A stretch of DNA of 30,792 bases, from positions 959,444-990,235 of the forward strand of contig BFEA01000146.1 of the NCBI GenBank assembly GCA_003427395.1. The letters are read 5' to 3'. The DNA is from Chara braunii (lineage: Eukaryota > Streptophyta > Charophyceae > Charales > Characeae). The notes beneath the pieces are model-generated. The model saw only the letters and a program-made list of their open reading frames with translations, was not told the origin of the DNA and ran no database searches. Shown piece after piece: positions 18,575 through 28,340 of the stretch (position 1 is the first letter of the stretch; each line of letters starts with the position of its first letter). The translations under genes and the position numbers were made by a program.

Positions 18575-20060
18575 AGAGGGGTGCGTCGCTGGAAGGCTGT
18601 GACAACAACGTGGGAGTTGTGGCGATAGCGGATGTACGTGTGATGATGAGATCATGTTGATGTGGCATTTTTTGTGGTATTGAAGCTACGACCGGTCATC
18701 GAAATGTAGTTCGGCTCAATTGGTGAGAAATTTGTGGTTGGGGGCAGCTATCTCCAGGTACGTTGTTCCCTTACGTTATCTTCCCTCTCAATCTCTTCTT
18801 ATGGTGAGGAAGTGAGTCCAACCTTGAGTATCCTCTTTTAAGTAAGGAGTTGTAAGCGCTCTATCTTGAGAAAGGACATTCTTCCCCGTGGCACATCTGG
18901 CAGGAGAGGGTGGTGCCTCTGAAGGGCCCTGGTAGAAGCACGGGTCACGGTCACCATGCCAACCTATGAGAGTAGTACACGCAGACCATGCTGCTTTGTA
19001 CTTTGAAGCTATTTGCTACGCTAATAGAGGGATTGTGGTCTGACGAGTCTTATGAAGACGCATATCAGACCGTCTGATAAATATTACTTGCACGGTTATG
19101 ATTTGTACACTGGTTGTGATCGTTGTCCTGTTTGCGACGTGCAACAATTCCTGAGGACCTTGGGGGTTGTCCTTAAAACGTCTCTTGATCAGCCAAATCA
19201 GTCAGATGTAAGGCCCGTTGCACGCGAGGATAAAGAAAGGGCAGTGCTGGTCATAAGTGAGTTCCCGGGCACATGGGTGGGTCATTAATACACACCTTAG
19301 ACACCGCTACTTGAGGAAGCGGACAAGTATGTTGGATACACGGGAAGGAAAGCACCAATTGATGCTCAACAGTTAATCACAATCACTCCCATTGTGCATA
19401 AATCTGCTCATATGATTTATTTTTATTTTGATTAGTTGGTGCACCGACTTCTAACACCTAACACACAACTTAGATTAGTACTGTAGTGTTCTACCATAGT
19501 CAGTTGTCATCGAAACTATTGTGAGTGAAACTAATCAGAGTAGGATTAGATCATGTGCTCAATTTGTGTATATGTTGATGATACCGCTTGAATAATAGCC
19601 TAGGTGACTTGCCGAATATTAATTTTTATTTATTTATTTTTCCACTCGGTCAGACGCATGTAGTGTTCCAGGTTCTACCACCAGAAGACGAAAGAAGGTT
19701 CAGGGTCGAAGCAAGTGCCTGAAATTTGGAGGTTGCATACCCTGCCTTATACATACAAGCCTAAACCATTTTCCACCATCCCACAACAAAGATACTCAGT
19801 CTTTGGAAATAGTCATTTACGAAGAAGTTAGCTTGAAAATCCCAACAAGCATGAAAAACCCACAAGGGCTAAGGCCTTAGGTTGAGATGTAGAAGCAGAT
19901 AAGTTGTGCAGTAGACTGACCTATTATCAAAAGATAACAGAAGAATAATCCTTTATAGGACTAGGCTGAACGAATCGAACCTTAAATTGAATGCGTACAT
20001 CTGCATCACAATACAGGCAAAAAAAAAAACAATACTACGTTTAAATTAAATGGAGGACAT
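18575..20060. other. no supported gene
   Basis: The only notable frame is plus 19052-19288, with CDRCPVCDVQQFLRTLG and a Cys-x2-Cys-x2-Cys spacing, but no family is recognised and both sides are AT-rich non-coding DNA. No RNA gene was seen. Base composition changes from GC-moderate before 19300 to AT-rich after it. Confidence 0.4.
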
Positions 20061-20139
20061 GCTTCATTTCGTAGCCTAACTCTTACACTCACTTTTCTCT
20101 CATCTTCGTTTAATCAGTACCAAAAGTTATTGAAAGTTT

Positions 20140-20375
20140 TCTCTGCATCTCCCGTAAACAAGGTGAATTGCAAAATTTTTCATAGTATAAAATAATCTAA
20201 GTTTATAACTCTCCAAATTTCATAAAATTTTGGCAACGTTTCTCGTAAGATAAGCATCTGTCAAACATTTTACGAGTCTAAAAAATGACTTACTCTTTCA
20301 AATTTGTAAAAATTTCGACAGCGTTTCCCGTAGGAAAAAGAGGATGTCAAAATTTGTACAAAGTTGAAAATGCGA
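20140..20375 (+). repeat. degenerate tandem repeat, ~88-bp period
   Basis: The strings CTCCCGTAAACAAGG (20149), TTCTCGTAAGATAAG (20239) and TTCCCGTAGGAAAAAG (20325) each come after CAAATTT.TAAAA-type sequence and before TGTCAAA or a similar string. About three diverged units are visible. Confidence 0.55.
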
Positions 20376-20759
20376 AAGCAAAGTACAACAATATTTCAAG
20401 TTGGGGCTGACTTTTAACACTCACTTAATAGTTATAACTGAAGATAGTCTACACGATCCTTTTTTGAATATAGTATCGTGAGCTAACACTAGTCCTAACT
20501 TCTAGTAACATTAATCTTATCTTATCACAAAATATCCTTCTATCATTCATTTTATATGCCTATAGCTCCAGCACTCAGCGAGTATCTAAAGCGACTGAGC
20601 TATCGAAAGAATATCCCAAAAGATAAACATAAAGAACACACACAAGTGAGCATAATAACATCTCTCGATAACCCTCAAGTTCCTTTCTAGATCATATTGT
20701 TTGTTTTCGTCTCACGTTATTACCTTTTTACCCTTCCTTATATACGACATAGAATCAGA

Positions 20760-21190
20760 CAACCCAACTCAATGGTATGACTGAACTGCCTAAGTTATAT
20801 GACTAGGTTACACCAACTTATGGTGCTCTAGCCTGGTAAAATAAGTAAACGTAACGCATATAACCATGTTACACCAACTTATGGTGTGAGTAACTTTTGT
20901 CTCAACGATTGACGTAAGGTGTATGGTTTAACTGCACCATTTTATGATGATACACAAATTACTAAGTCGCCTTAACTTATGAGGAGGTCTAGCATTTGCC
21001 TGAACAAACGACAAGAGGCATATGACTAGAACACATCAACTTATGGTGTGGCTAACCAACCCAAACAATGATGTATAACATAGAACTAGGCTATCTAACT
21101 TATGAGTAGTCCAACCTGCTTAGACAAGGAATATGTGCGTACGATCGAACAACCGCTAACTTATGGATTCACCCAGCTTCCGCAACACAA
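20760..21190 (+). repeat. degenerate satellite-like repeat, ~61-bp period, left part
   Basis: The unit is built around TATGACTAGGTTACACCAAC followed by TTATGGTG. CAACTTATG or TAACTTATG occurs at about 20814, 20875, 20973, 21038, 21096 and 21157, with spacings mostly of 58-65 bases. Similar units reappear at 21405-21440 and 22700-23000, beyond the nad7 fragment and the TIR element. Confidence 0.7.
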
Positions 21191-21454
21191 CTACATTCAA
21201 CAATAAAATTCATAACTTCTTTCTCTCTTCAGACGAATGGTCGGGTCACTCCAACTAATGAAGATCTCCAACCAATCCTCAGTTATGTTTAAAAATAAAT
21301 AAGTTTTTATTGTCTCATTTGCATCTATGGATGAGTCTAGCCAGTTCAAGGTACCTCTCAATTTTATACTTTGAATCTTATTTATTTTCTTAGTTTGTCT
21401 TTTATCGGCTTATATGGCTAGATCTCTCAACTTATGACACCTAGTCTGCCAATG

Positions 21455-21765
21455 ACATAATAATACTCGTATATATTGAGTTCGTAATGGTACTTCACAA
21501 TTACAAAGTTTTTCTATAACTAAATAATAAGCATGTTCTTGTGTCATCATAGAAACATAATCTAATCGATCAAAATAAGGCAAAACTTGCAAATAGATTT
21601 TATATTCAATTAATTTTTCCGTACCTCTATGAAGTAAACCAATATCTGGTTCTGATGCTCTGTACGTTTCGCCACTTCTCCATTCATTTCTAAAACTAAT
21701 CTTAAAACACCATAATCGGTTGGGTGTTGAGGTTCGAAATTGAAAGTAAAATGTGTATTTGTTTT
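21455..21765 (-). pseudogene. nad7: nuclear copy of mitochondrial nad7 fragment
   Basis: The minus strand encodes about 100 residues of the N-terminal part of NADH dehydrogenase subunit 7 (complex I, 49-kDa subunit). Conserved stretches include [35 protein letters not shown] and [14 protein letters not shown]-like sequence (here [14 protein letters not shown]), then [20 protein letters not shown] and QYIRVLLC. A single frameshift near 21655 separates the first part from the rest. Codons are AT-rich, as in mitochondrial genes. Homology ends abruptly inside satellite-like sequence on one side and at a TA-rich element border on the other. About three quarters of the gene is missing. No intron interrupts the fragment. 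It is a mitochondrial-to-nuclear transfer, not a working gene. Confidence 0.9.
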
Positions 21766-21780
21766 GGCTATATATATATA

Positions 21781-22518
21781 CAGGGTCACCAACCCGTACG
21801 TACGGAGGTCCCCGGGTCGAACTCGATGGTGTTTGGCCCCCACAAAAAAATATTTCGAGGCCTAAAAATACGTTTTTTTATGAATTGTTTTTTGTGAGTT
21901 CTCTATGATGTGAGGTATATCACCGTATATGCCTATAAATTTTAAAGTCATTTTGGTGAGCCAAAACAAAATTAAAAATCGCCAAAGATGGCGGTGTCAA
22001 AACGTGCTCGCCTACTCATTATTTTGTTTTTGTTTCACTTTTTACTTTTTATTTTTACTTTATTGCGGGGCCTAAACAAATTTATTATTTTTATAATTTT
22101 TTGTAATAAATTTTTGTATTATGTGAAGTATATATCTGTAAATTTTCAGGGCATTTGGCTATGCCAAAAAACAGTGAAAAATCGCCAAAGATGGTGGTGT
22201 CAAAAGCGTGCTCACTCACTTACTAATTTTAATTTTGTTTTTATTTTTTCTTATTTTTTCTTATTTTTTATTAGTTTTTATTTTCTGTATTTTATTTTTA
22301 TTTCAAATTTGGTAAGGAATTTGGATGTAATGCTCATACAAATGTTGTTTATTGTAGTTTTTTTCATAACATATTTTTTTTTCGGAGTTTTTTATTTGTT
22401 TGATTTTTATTTTTTTATCTGCGTTCGGCCTGAACGGCCGAACGCATCCCCAAGACGTCCCGCACGTTCCGGTATTCGGGTTCGGGAGTTCGGCCCGTCC
22501 TGAACGCCACTTACCCTG
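21781..22518. mobile_element. 738-bp element with CAGGGT terminal repeats
   Basis: It starts CAGGGTCACC and ends ACTTACCCTG, giving CAGGGT inverted ends. It is flanked on both sides by TATATATA, consistent with an 8-bp duplication but ambiguous in TA-rich DNA. CAGGG-type ends are common in hAT elements. Inside, a ~205-bp unit is tandemly duplicated: GGCCTAAA at 21859 and 22069, ATCGCCAAAGATGG at 21979 and 22181. The right end (22423-22505) has an array of TTCGG/CCGAAC words and the left end has GTACGTACGG. No transposase frame is present. Confidence 0.6.
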
Positions 22519-22581
22519 TATATATATGTATATATATATTATATATATATATATATATATATTTATTATTATTATTATTTT
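22519..22581. repeat. (TA)n and (ATT)n simple repeat
   Basis: TA repeats interrupted by G, then ATT units. They adjoin the element end and the tRNA-like sequence. Confidence 0.9.
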
Positions 22582-22589
22582 TTATTTAA

Positions 22590-22664
22590 GACGGAGCCTA
22601 CAACCAGACTTGAACTAGAGGTCTTTCCCTTACCAAGGGGATGCTCTACCATCTGAGCTTATAT
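22590..22664 (-). pseudogene. tRNA-Thr(GGT)-like sequence, degenerate
   Basis: The minus strand reads AGCTCAGATGGTAGAGC, a good D-arm and A box. An anticodon loop TTGGTAA (anticodon GGT) follows, then AGTTCAAGTCT, a good T loop and B box. The T stem can form mostly paired bases, but one anticodon-stem pair is mismatched. The sequence where the 5' acceptor strand should be (AT-rich) does not pair with the 3' side (GTAGGCTCCGTC). It is therefore a tRNA pseudogene or the head of a tRNA-derived SINE. Confidence 0.65.
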
Positions 22665-22689
22665 TAAATTTTATACTCTAGTTTCATTC

Positions 22690-23010
22690 ATTGTTCACGA
22701 CCTATGACTTGGTCACACCAACTTATGTTATGGCTAACCTATGTATGTGTCCCCCTCAAAAATAAACATAGAACTGGACACACGCATTTAGAATGCGTCC
22801 AACTCTATTCAGCAAGAAAAGAAACAAGGATTCTAAAGACCTAACTTATAAGTCTCATCCCCCATTCAGAAACCCCAAGTGAAACATGCGACTAGACCGT
22901 CAAACGTATGGAGGCCCAGTCTCTAAAAAACAAGCAAACAACCCAGCATACAAAAATAAACATAGTACTAAGCCCACACACTTAAGAATGGACTTAGCCT
23001 TTGGTTGACC
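22690..23010 (+). repeat. degenerate satellite-like repeat, ~61-bp period, right part
   Basis: GACTTGGTCACACCAACTTA near 22705 is followed by looser units containing ACATAGAACT or ACATAGTACT (22766 and 22962), ACCTAACTTATAAG (22838) and GACTAGACCG (22891). It continues the array that the nad7 fragment and TIR element interrupt. Confidence 0.5.
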
Positions 23011-23965
23011 CGTCGAACTCAAACAAAACTAACCTTCCTCCCGCCTTACGTCATTCATTGTGTCTGAATTCACACAAATATTCTGACTTTTCACACATAC
23101 TTGTTTAATTAACATTTCAGATTCAGTCATGAAATTCAAAAAACAAGAGTAATAAGCTTTCTCAATTATACTTTCAGACAAAATAGAGGGTAGTACATTT
23201 TAAGGGATAGTATCACACGTGTAAACGATTGTATACCTGAATGTTCCCCGCCTCCAGAACCCCACCTGGGCTCCGGCAGAGCTCCCCCAATCCATGGGTT
23301 GACCTCCTACAATGTCTGGCTGCGGACTACAGGTTTCCAATCTCGCCCACCGCCTTCCTCTTTGAAACAGTCAGACTAGATTTTGAATATGAAGGGCAGA
23401 GATTAAGGTCATTGAGTCTCGCAGCCTCGCAGGTACAAGAAGGGTGCTCTCAGACTCGCGTGAAAGCACCTGGTGATCTTCAATCCCCTGAGGGCCCTGC
23501 AATGGTGGTCAATAATGTCGAGTACCAGTCCCCCGACAGACCCCCAAGTCACAACAATGACTCCCTTTGCAGAGTATGATCACCCCTCCAAAACCACAAT
23601 GCCTCCCCTTTGACCAAACCGTAGCTACGTACCCGAAAAAGGTCGTGTTCAAATAGAGCACACTCCCTGTGCTCAGTTCGATTGTAGGCTATAACGGCCC
23701 AACACAATTGGAGAAACTTGTGGTAGCGCAGCGAAACATATATTAATGGCGATATAATGTCCATAATGATATCTAGAACGCGACACAACAACAACTCAAG
23801 GTTTTATTGTGATCGCGAGTCCGCGACAACCACCTTAAAAGTGAAGCAAGGTAGTTCGGTAATTGCTATCCGCGAAAAATCCAAAGCTTACGACGGTAAC
23901 CGCAGACCAAACCGCAACACTAACTTCTTGATGAAGAGCAACTTGTCACTAAAAAGAAGCAGCTA
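23010..23965. other. no supported gene
   Basis: A plus frame of 112 codons at 23241-23579 has mixed, non-repetitive composition (for example FLFETVRLDFEYEGQRLRSL) but no recognised domain. I rate it as possible but unproven. The rest is AT-moderate non-coding DNA. Confidence 0.3.
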
Positions 23966-23967
23966 CA

Positions 23968-24223
23968 ATTAGTCCTCCAACGCACAACAACCTTAATTCG
24001 CAATGGAACAGTAGTCAACCTGCTGATTCGTAACTAGAATCCTCCAAGGATGCTTAGCAACGAAAAAGGATCTGCGAACAGTAGTCCTCTAACGCACAAC
24101 AACAATAATCCTCGAAAAACACCAGTACTTGCCGCACGCGCCAGGGACAATTAGTCCTCCAACACACAACAACAATAATTTGCAATGGAATATTAGTTAA
24201 CCTGCTGATTTGTAACAAGAATC
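23968..24223 (+). repeat. local direct repeat, two full and one partial copy
   Basis: ATTAGTCCTCCAAC followed by GCACAACAAC...CTGCTGATTCGTAAC at 23968-24042 recurs at 24150-24223 with small changes. A partial copy (GTAGTCCTCTAACGCACAAC) lies at 24081-24110. Confidence 0.75.
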
Positions 24224-24267
24224 CCTACATACCCAAACTCAAACCTACAACAACTAGTTGTTTGAAG

Positions 24268-24616
24268 CTACGTAGCACCTTGTTCGCATTCGGAGGAGAA
24301 CGTGAACATGTTCGCACGAACGCGAACAAGCGCCAAAAACCCTCTGAACGCGAACATAAAAAAAAAAAAAAAAAAAGTTCTCAAACAATTCTGAAAAACA
24401 TATATGTTATGAAAAATAATAAAACAAGCAACGTTTGCCTTGAAGTCATGTTCTAATTCTCAGCCAATCATGAGTTAAAAATCAAAAACCGAATATATAT
24501 ATATATCGTCACAATATTTTACGGAAAAAAATTTTCTTCGCGACCTGTTCGCACGAATGCGCGAACACATGCGCGCGAACATGGAGGGGTGCGGACACAT
24601 TCGCCGTGCTACGCAG
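24268..24616. mobile_element. hAT-like MITE with GTTCGC word arrays, 8-bp target duplication
   Basis: A 349-bp element. It starts CTACGTAGCACC and its end, reverse complemented, starts CTGCGTAGCACGG. GTTTGAAG occurs on both sides (24260-24267 and 24617-24624), an exact 8-bp target duplication of the hAT type. Both ends carry arrays of GTTCGC/GCGAAC words over about 80 bases. The core is AT-rich and starts with an A run. The core matches 29634-30022 in reverse orientation (AGCCAATCATGAGTTAAAAA in both). It has no coding frame, so it needs a transposase from elsewhere. Confidence 0.88.
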
Positions 24617-24619
24617 GTT

Positions 24620-25440
24620 TGAAGGCATAACAGTTGCGTGGTGGAAAAAAACAGCAGCGACCTATTGGAGAACGTAGCAAGACAACAGCACAGGTGTGAT
24701 GGGTACAACAACTCTGGCTTGAAAGAGACCCACAACCTCTCCACAAAGGAAACAACAACAATTCACTAACGGCATCAACCTAAAACTCATGAATCAGAAG
24801 TCGATGTAGCTCTCTTATTACCGTTCATATTTGCATTTCGAAATGACACCCTTCACCAAGAACGACTGCCCACGAGTAAATTTAAAGCGCGTGCTTTTCG
24901 AGCAACAATACCATGGACAATTCAACCAAGACAGTAACCAAACTGCAAATCTACCAGCATACAACCGTCTTACAACGGACCACAGGTAAGCAAGATAAGC
25001 TTTTCTGCTCCGCTTATTCTTGATATGGCAGGTGCAAGTCTTCAAGTTGACTATGGCCAACTATTTCGTCAGACCTTCATTAGCTGATTCAAGAAGTTAA
25101 TCCCTCGGGCATGCACATTGCCCCGCTGTATCAGTCTGAAATCGAACCACTGAATCCTGGCTGCAATGACGGCCCAGGTTCATATATTTCGTACGTCGGG
25201 AACTGGTATGTCGTCCGACAACTAGCAGGGGACAATGATAGTACCAAGAGTCGGTAGGTCTACATAACTACATTCAAGGAAGGAAAGCAGTTGCGACTCT
25301 TGCGAGGGGCCAGGGAATGGCCAAAATCTCGAAGGAAGCGGACATAGTCGGGAAAATGACGAATGTAAGTAGGCAGGCTTGGTTATGCTCAAGTCGGAGA
25401 TGAAAACGACCGCGACCACTTGCCTCTCTCCCCTACTTGC
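24620..25440. other. no supported gene
   Basis: Short frames only (80 codons on the minus strand at 24818-25060). No clear repeat apart from words shared with neighbouring regions. It could be intronic. Confidence 0.35.
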
Positions 25441-25452
25441 TAAATTTGCAAA

Positions 25453-26185
25453 ATGAGAATGAATCTTCTGCCAAATCTTAGAGGATATGGTGCTCATCTG
25501 TATGCCAAACTTTGCTCGATTGTAGTGAATGAATCTTTCGTTAGGACATGGACAGATACACCGATAGTGAACGCAACAATCACGAGCAGTGATAACCACG
25601 AAGAGAAGCACTGCTGTGAAGGTGATAAGCCGATCAGTCGTTCTCTCCCTTTCTTTTATGTTATACACTCTCTAGTGCATGCACCTGGTCGTCCTTCCCA
25701 TCAGGTTTAAAAGTTAACTCGTCGGGAAGTAGGCCTCAAACATGACGAAGTACGACCACTGCGGACGAGCAGCAACACCAACCACTAATGCGATCTTCAC
25801 CAGTAAAATTCGAAGAGCAATAACTGACAACCTCAACCCGTTATTTTTTTTGAATGCGCAACTTCGAATAAAACTTCTCTCAGATCGAGGGAAGGTGCAT
25901 CACCCTTTCTTCTTTATACATGGCTTTCAACCCTCACATAGGCGCTTGAGCCAGTTTGGTACTACAAATCCCACGGTTCCCAAGAAGCCGACTCAGCCCG
26001 ACTGAGCACCAAGAATGAGTGCACTTCTACGATGATGTCGGGTTGGAGTTGCCGCGACGACCACTGGTGAGCACTGAGCAGTGTCCCCACTTCCAATCAT
26101 CCATATGCAAAATGAGGATGAATCTTTCGCTGAAACATGGGAAGATACATCATTATCTGGGTTATTGTATTCCAGGTAAGTTTAC
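25453..26185 (+). repeat. degenerate local repeat family encoding similar short peptides
   Basis: Blocks near 25453, 25520, 25862 and 26111, and again at 28183, share DNA of the form GAATGAATCTTTCGCTAAAA followed by CATGGGAAGATACAT. Translated, three give RMNLLPNLRG, RMNLSLKHGKIHH and RMNPPLKRGRIHS, with a weaker RIKLLSDRGKVHHP. At 26111 and 28183 the block is followed by AGGTAAGTTT and AGGTAAATTT, resembling 5' splice sites. It may be a duplicated exon or a decayed repeat. I recognise no family. Confidence 0.45.
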
Positions 26186-26453
26186 CAGTACCCCAATCGT
26201 GCATCTGCGCTTACTTCCCTCCTTGCTAGTGCTAGCGCACTTCGCCGCTCGCGTCCTCGTTCGTTCGCAACCTTCGGTCGCATGGACTTGGCTCACCATC
26301 CCTCAGACCTCGATACCTCCATGAAGGTGTGCCTCTCTCACCATCCTCATGATCCCCCTGCCCCATTGCTATGCGAAGACTACAATGAGGGGAAACACGC
26401 GTCTGACTAAATGACCACCTTCGATGAAGATCTCGATCGCGAGCACACCGGCG

Positions 26454-27912
26454 CTACGTGACCCCCATGGCCGTGGGTCCCACGGCCTCGGCCGTGGCCG
26501 AGGAGGCCGATCGCGACCGACTTTTTTTGCGGCCGCGCCAAGCACAAGCGGAGTCGCGCGCCCAAAATCGGGGCGGGCGCATCGCCTGCGCATGGCCTCC
26601 CCCACCATAATGAACTAAAAAAAAAAAAAGTGAAATTTGGAGGGGAGGTCATTATCAGGTGGGGAAATTTCTTTTTTTTTTTTTTGAAAGGACAGGGTGG
26701 GGTGGCTACACACGCCCCTTGCTTCCGGAAATCAAACTGCAAGAGGGAAAAAAGTTGGGGCCATCCCATACCCCAACACTGTGAGCACATGTCTGTGCCT
26801 TTCAAGTTGGTGCATGTCCTTGTTGTGTCCAGTCTTAGTTCCGAAGGGCCCCTACGAAAAAGCAAGGGCCTCTCGTGGAGAAGAGATAGGTATTAGATGT
26901 GTAGTTTGTCTGCATAGGCCGAGAATATATAGTCAGGATTCCAATTCAGGTTTGTGCATCACAGTTATGGCTCACTTGTTCTCTGTTCTCTCGTTTTTTT
27001 TTTGTTTTCTCTTTGTTTTTTCGCTTCTCATTTTCCTTTTGTTTTCTTGTTTTTCTTTTTTTCTTGTTTTCCTTTTCTTAGGAATACGTGCAGTGGCCCT
27101 AAGGACCTTTACTTACCACATGCACAAAAGATAAAACATATGGCGGCATATTATTCCACGTTCTAGCAGAAGATTCATTCTAATTCTGCACATTTGGTGA
27201 GTACAACAACCAAGCCCTGAGAATCACGTGCAGAGACCAACAGGGCCTAGCTAAGTAAGCAACCCATGACTGCTGAAACACAGACTTGAATACGAATCCT
27301 GAGTATATATTGAGTCAGCTCGTGCTCCACTTCACATTCATTGTTTGCCTCGATTTTGGTGGAGGGTCCTCGCTAAATTGGTGCGAGGACCACCGCCGTT
27401 GAATTGCCCGAAGGAGGAGAAGAAGAAGAAGAAGAACATGAAGGGGAAAAAAAACTAGAAAGGATGAAAAAAACAGCGATGAAGAAAAAGAAGAGGGGAA
27501 AAAAAAAACCAGCAAAGAAGAAAAAGAAGAAGACGAAGAAGAAAAAAGAATATTACCTATGTCAAATTTTTAGGAGGACTCTAACTTCATATTAGTCATT
27601 AAAAAAATGGAAAAAAAAAATCCTGCGTTTCTTTTCTTTATTTTTATTTTTTTCCTTTTCAACCGTTTTTTATTTTTTATTTTTTATAATTTGTTAATGA
27701 AGTAAAAAATAAATAAAAAATTACGGGGTTATAGAGTTTTGTAAATCCTATAACCCCATATTTTTATTTTGTTTTCTTCACGTATTTTTTGACCCCCCAA
27801 AAAATATCCAAACAAACGGCCCGCAAACTAGGCCTCCAGGCCGCGGCTGCGACCGACTTTTTCGGTCGCGGCGGCCAGATTACCCGCGACCGCGGGCGCG
27901 GGAGTCACGTAG
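26454..27912. mobile_element. 1.46-kb TIR element with GGCC/CGCGG word arrays
   Basis: It starts CTACGTGACCCCC and its end, reverse complemented, starts CTACGTGACTCCCGCG. The flanks read CACCGGCG (26446-26453) and CACTGGCG (27913-27920), an 8-bp duplication with one C/T change. Both ends carry the GC-rich words GGCCGTGG, GGCCGAGG, GCGACCGAC and CCGCGG, and GCGACCGAC lies near both. Inside there are A and T runs, a purine-rich stretch (27410-27550) and a hairpin at 27725-27757 (10-bp stem) shared with 7153-7179. I see no transposase. Frames inside are Phe/Lys-rich artefacts. Confidence 0.72.
27725..27757. repeat. AT-rich element hairpin (10-bp stem)
   Basis: GGGGTTATAG pairs with CTATAACCCC around a 13-base loop and is followed by ATATTTTT. 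The counterpart at 7153-7179 is GTTGTAGGGTTT with AAACCCTACAAC, followed by CCCCATATAT. Confidence 0.75.
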
Positions 27913-27920
27913 CACTGGCG

Positions 27921-28182
27921 AACGCAACCACGAGTCATTCTACCACTACGATGAACTCGCCTATGACGATGGGCTTTTCGATTATGCAGATTGTGAGGGC
28001 GCGCAACTTGCCGTGATAACGACGATCATGGGGGACGATGATGTGCACCGAGAGGAGCAGCATGTTGTTGACTTCCGGAATGAGCCCTACGATGGAGATC
28101 GGTTGAGGACAATCAGTACGATCACGGTAATGGTGTGCGCTCGCTATGGCCACTCCTCACTACTTATCACTTATACGACATA
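27921..28182. other. no supported gene; flank of the large TIR element
   Basis: A pair of overlapping short frames, neither recognised. The text resembles the sequence left of the element (AC.ACGATGA strings), which fits an insertion into a local degenerate repeat. Confidence 0.35.
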
Positions 28183-28340
28183 AGAATGAATCCTCCGCTA
28201 AAACGTGGGAGGATACATTCGACTTCTCTCGAAAAACCGCACGATGTAGGTAAATTTTTTTCTCTGCTACCCCTCCTCTTCCTTCCTCTTCCTTCGTCAA
28301 CTCCCTATCTCCCTCCTTCTTCGTCATGCTTCCTTCTCCT

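Noticed and set aside
19052-19288. 78-codon frame with Cys-x2-Cys-x2-Cys (CDRCPVC)
   Set aside because: It is too short and isolated to call. There is no second pair of ligands, and it matches no zinc-finger family I recognise.
20565-20610. GATAGCTCAGTCG-like string on the minus strand
   Set aside because: It looks like a tRNA D-arm, but no T-arm or acceptor stem follows.
21988-22503. 171-codon Phe-rich frame that looks like a membrane protein
   Set aside because: It is the translation of T-rich sequence inside the duplicated part of the CAGGGT element.
27315-27595. Lys/Glu-rich and Phe/Ser-rich frames on opposite strands
   Set aside because: They reflect a purine-rich stretch inside the 1.46-kb TIR element, not a gene.
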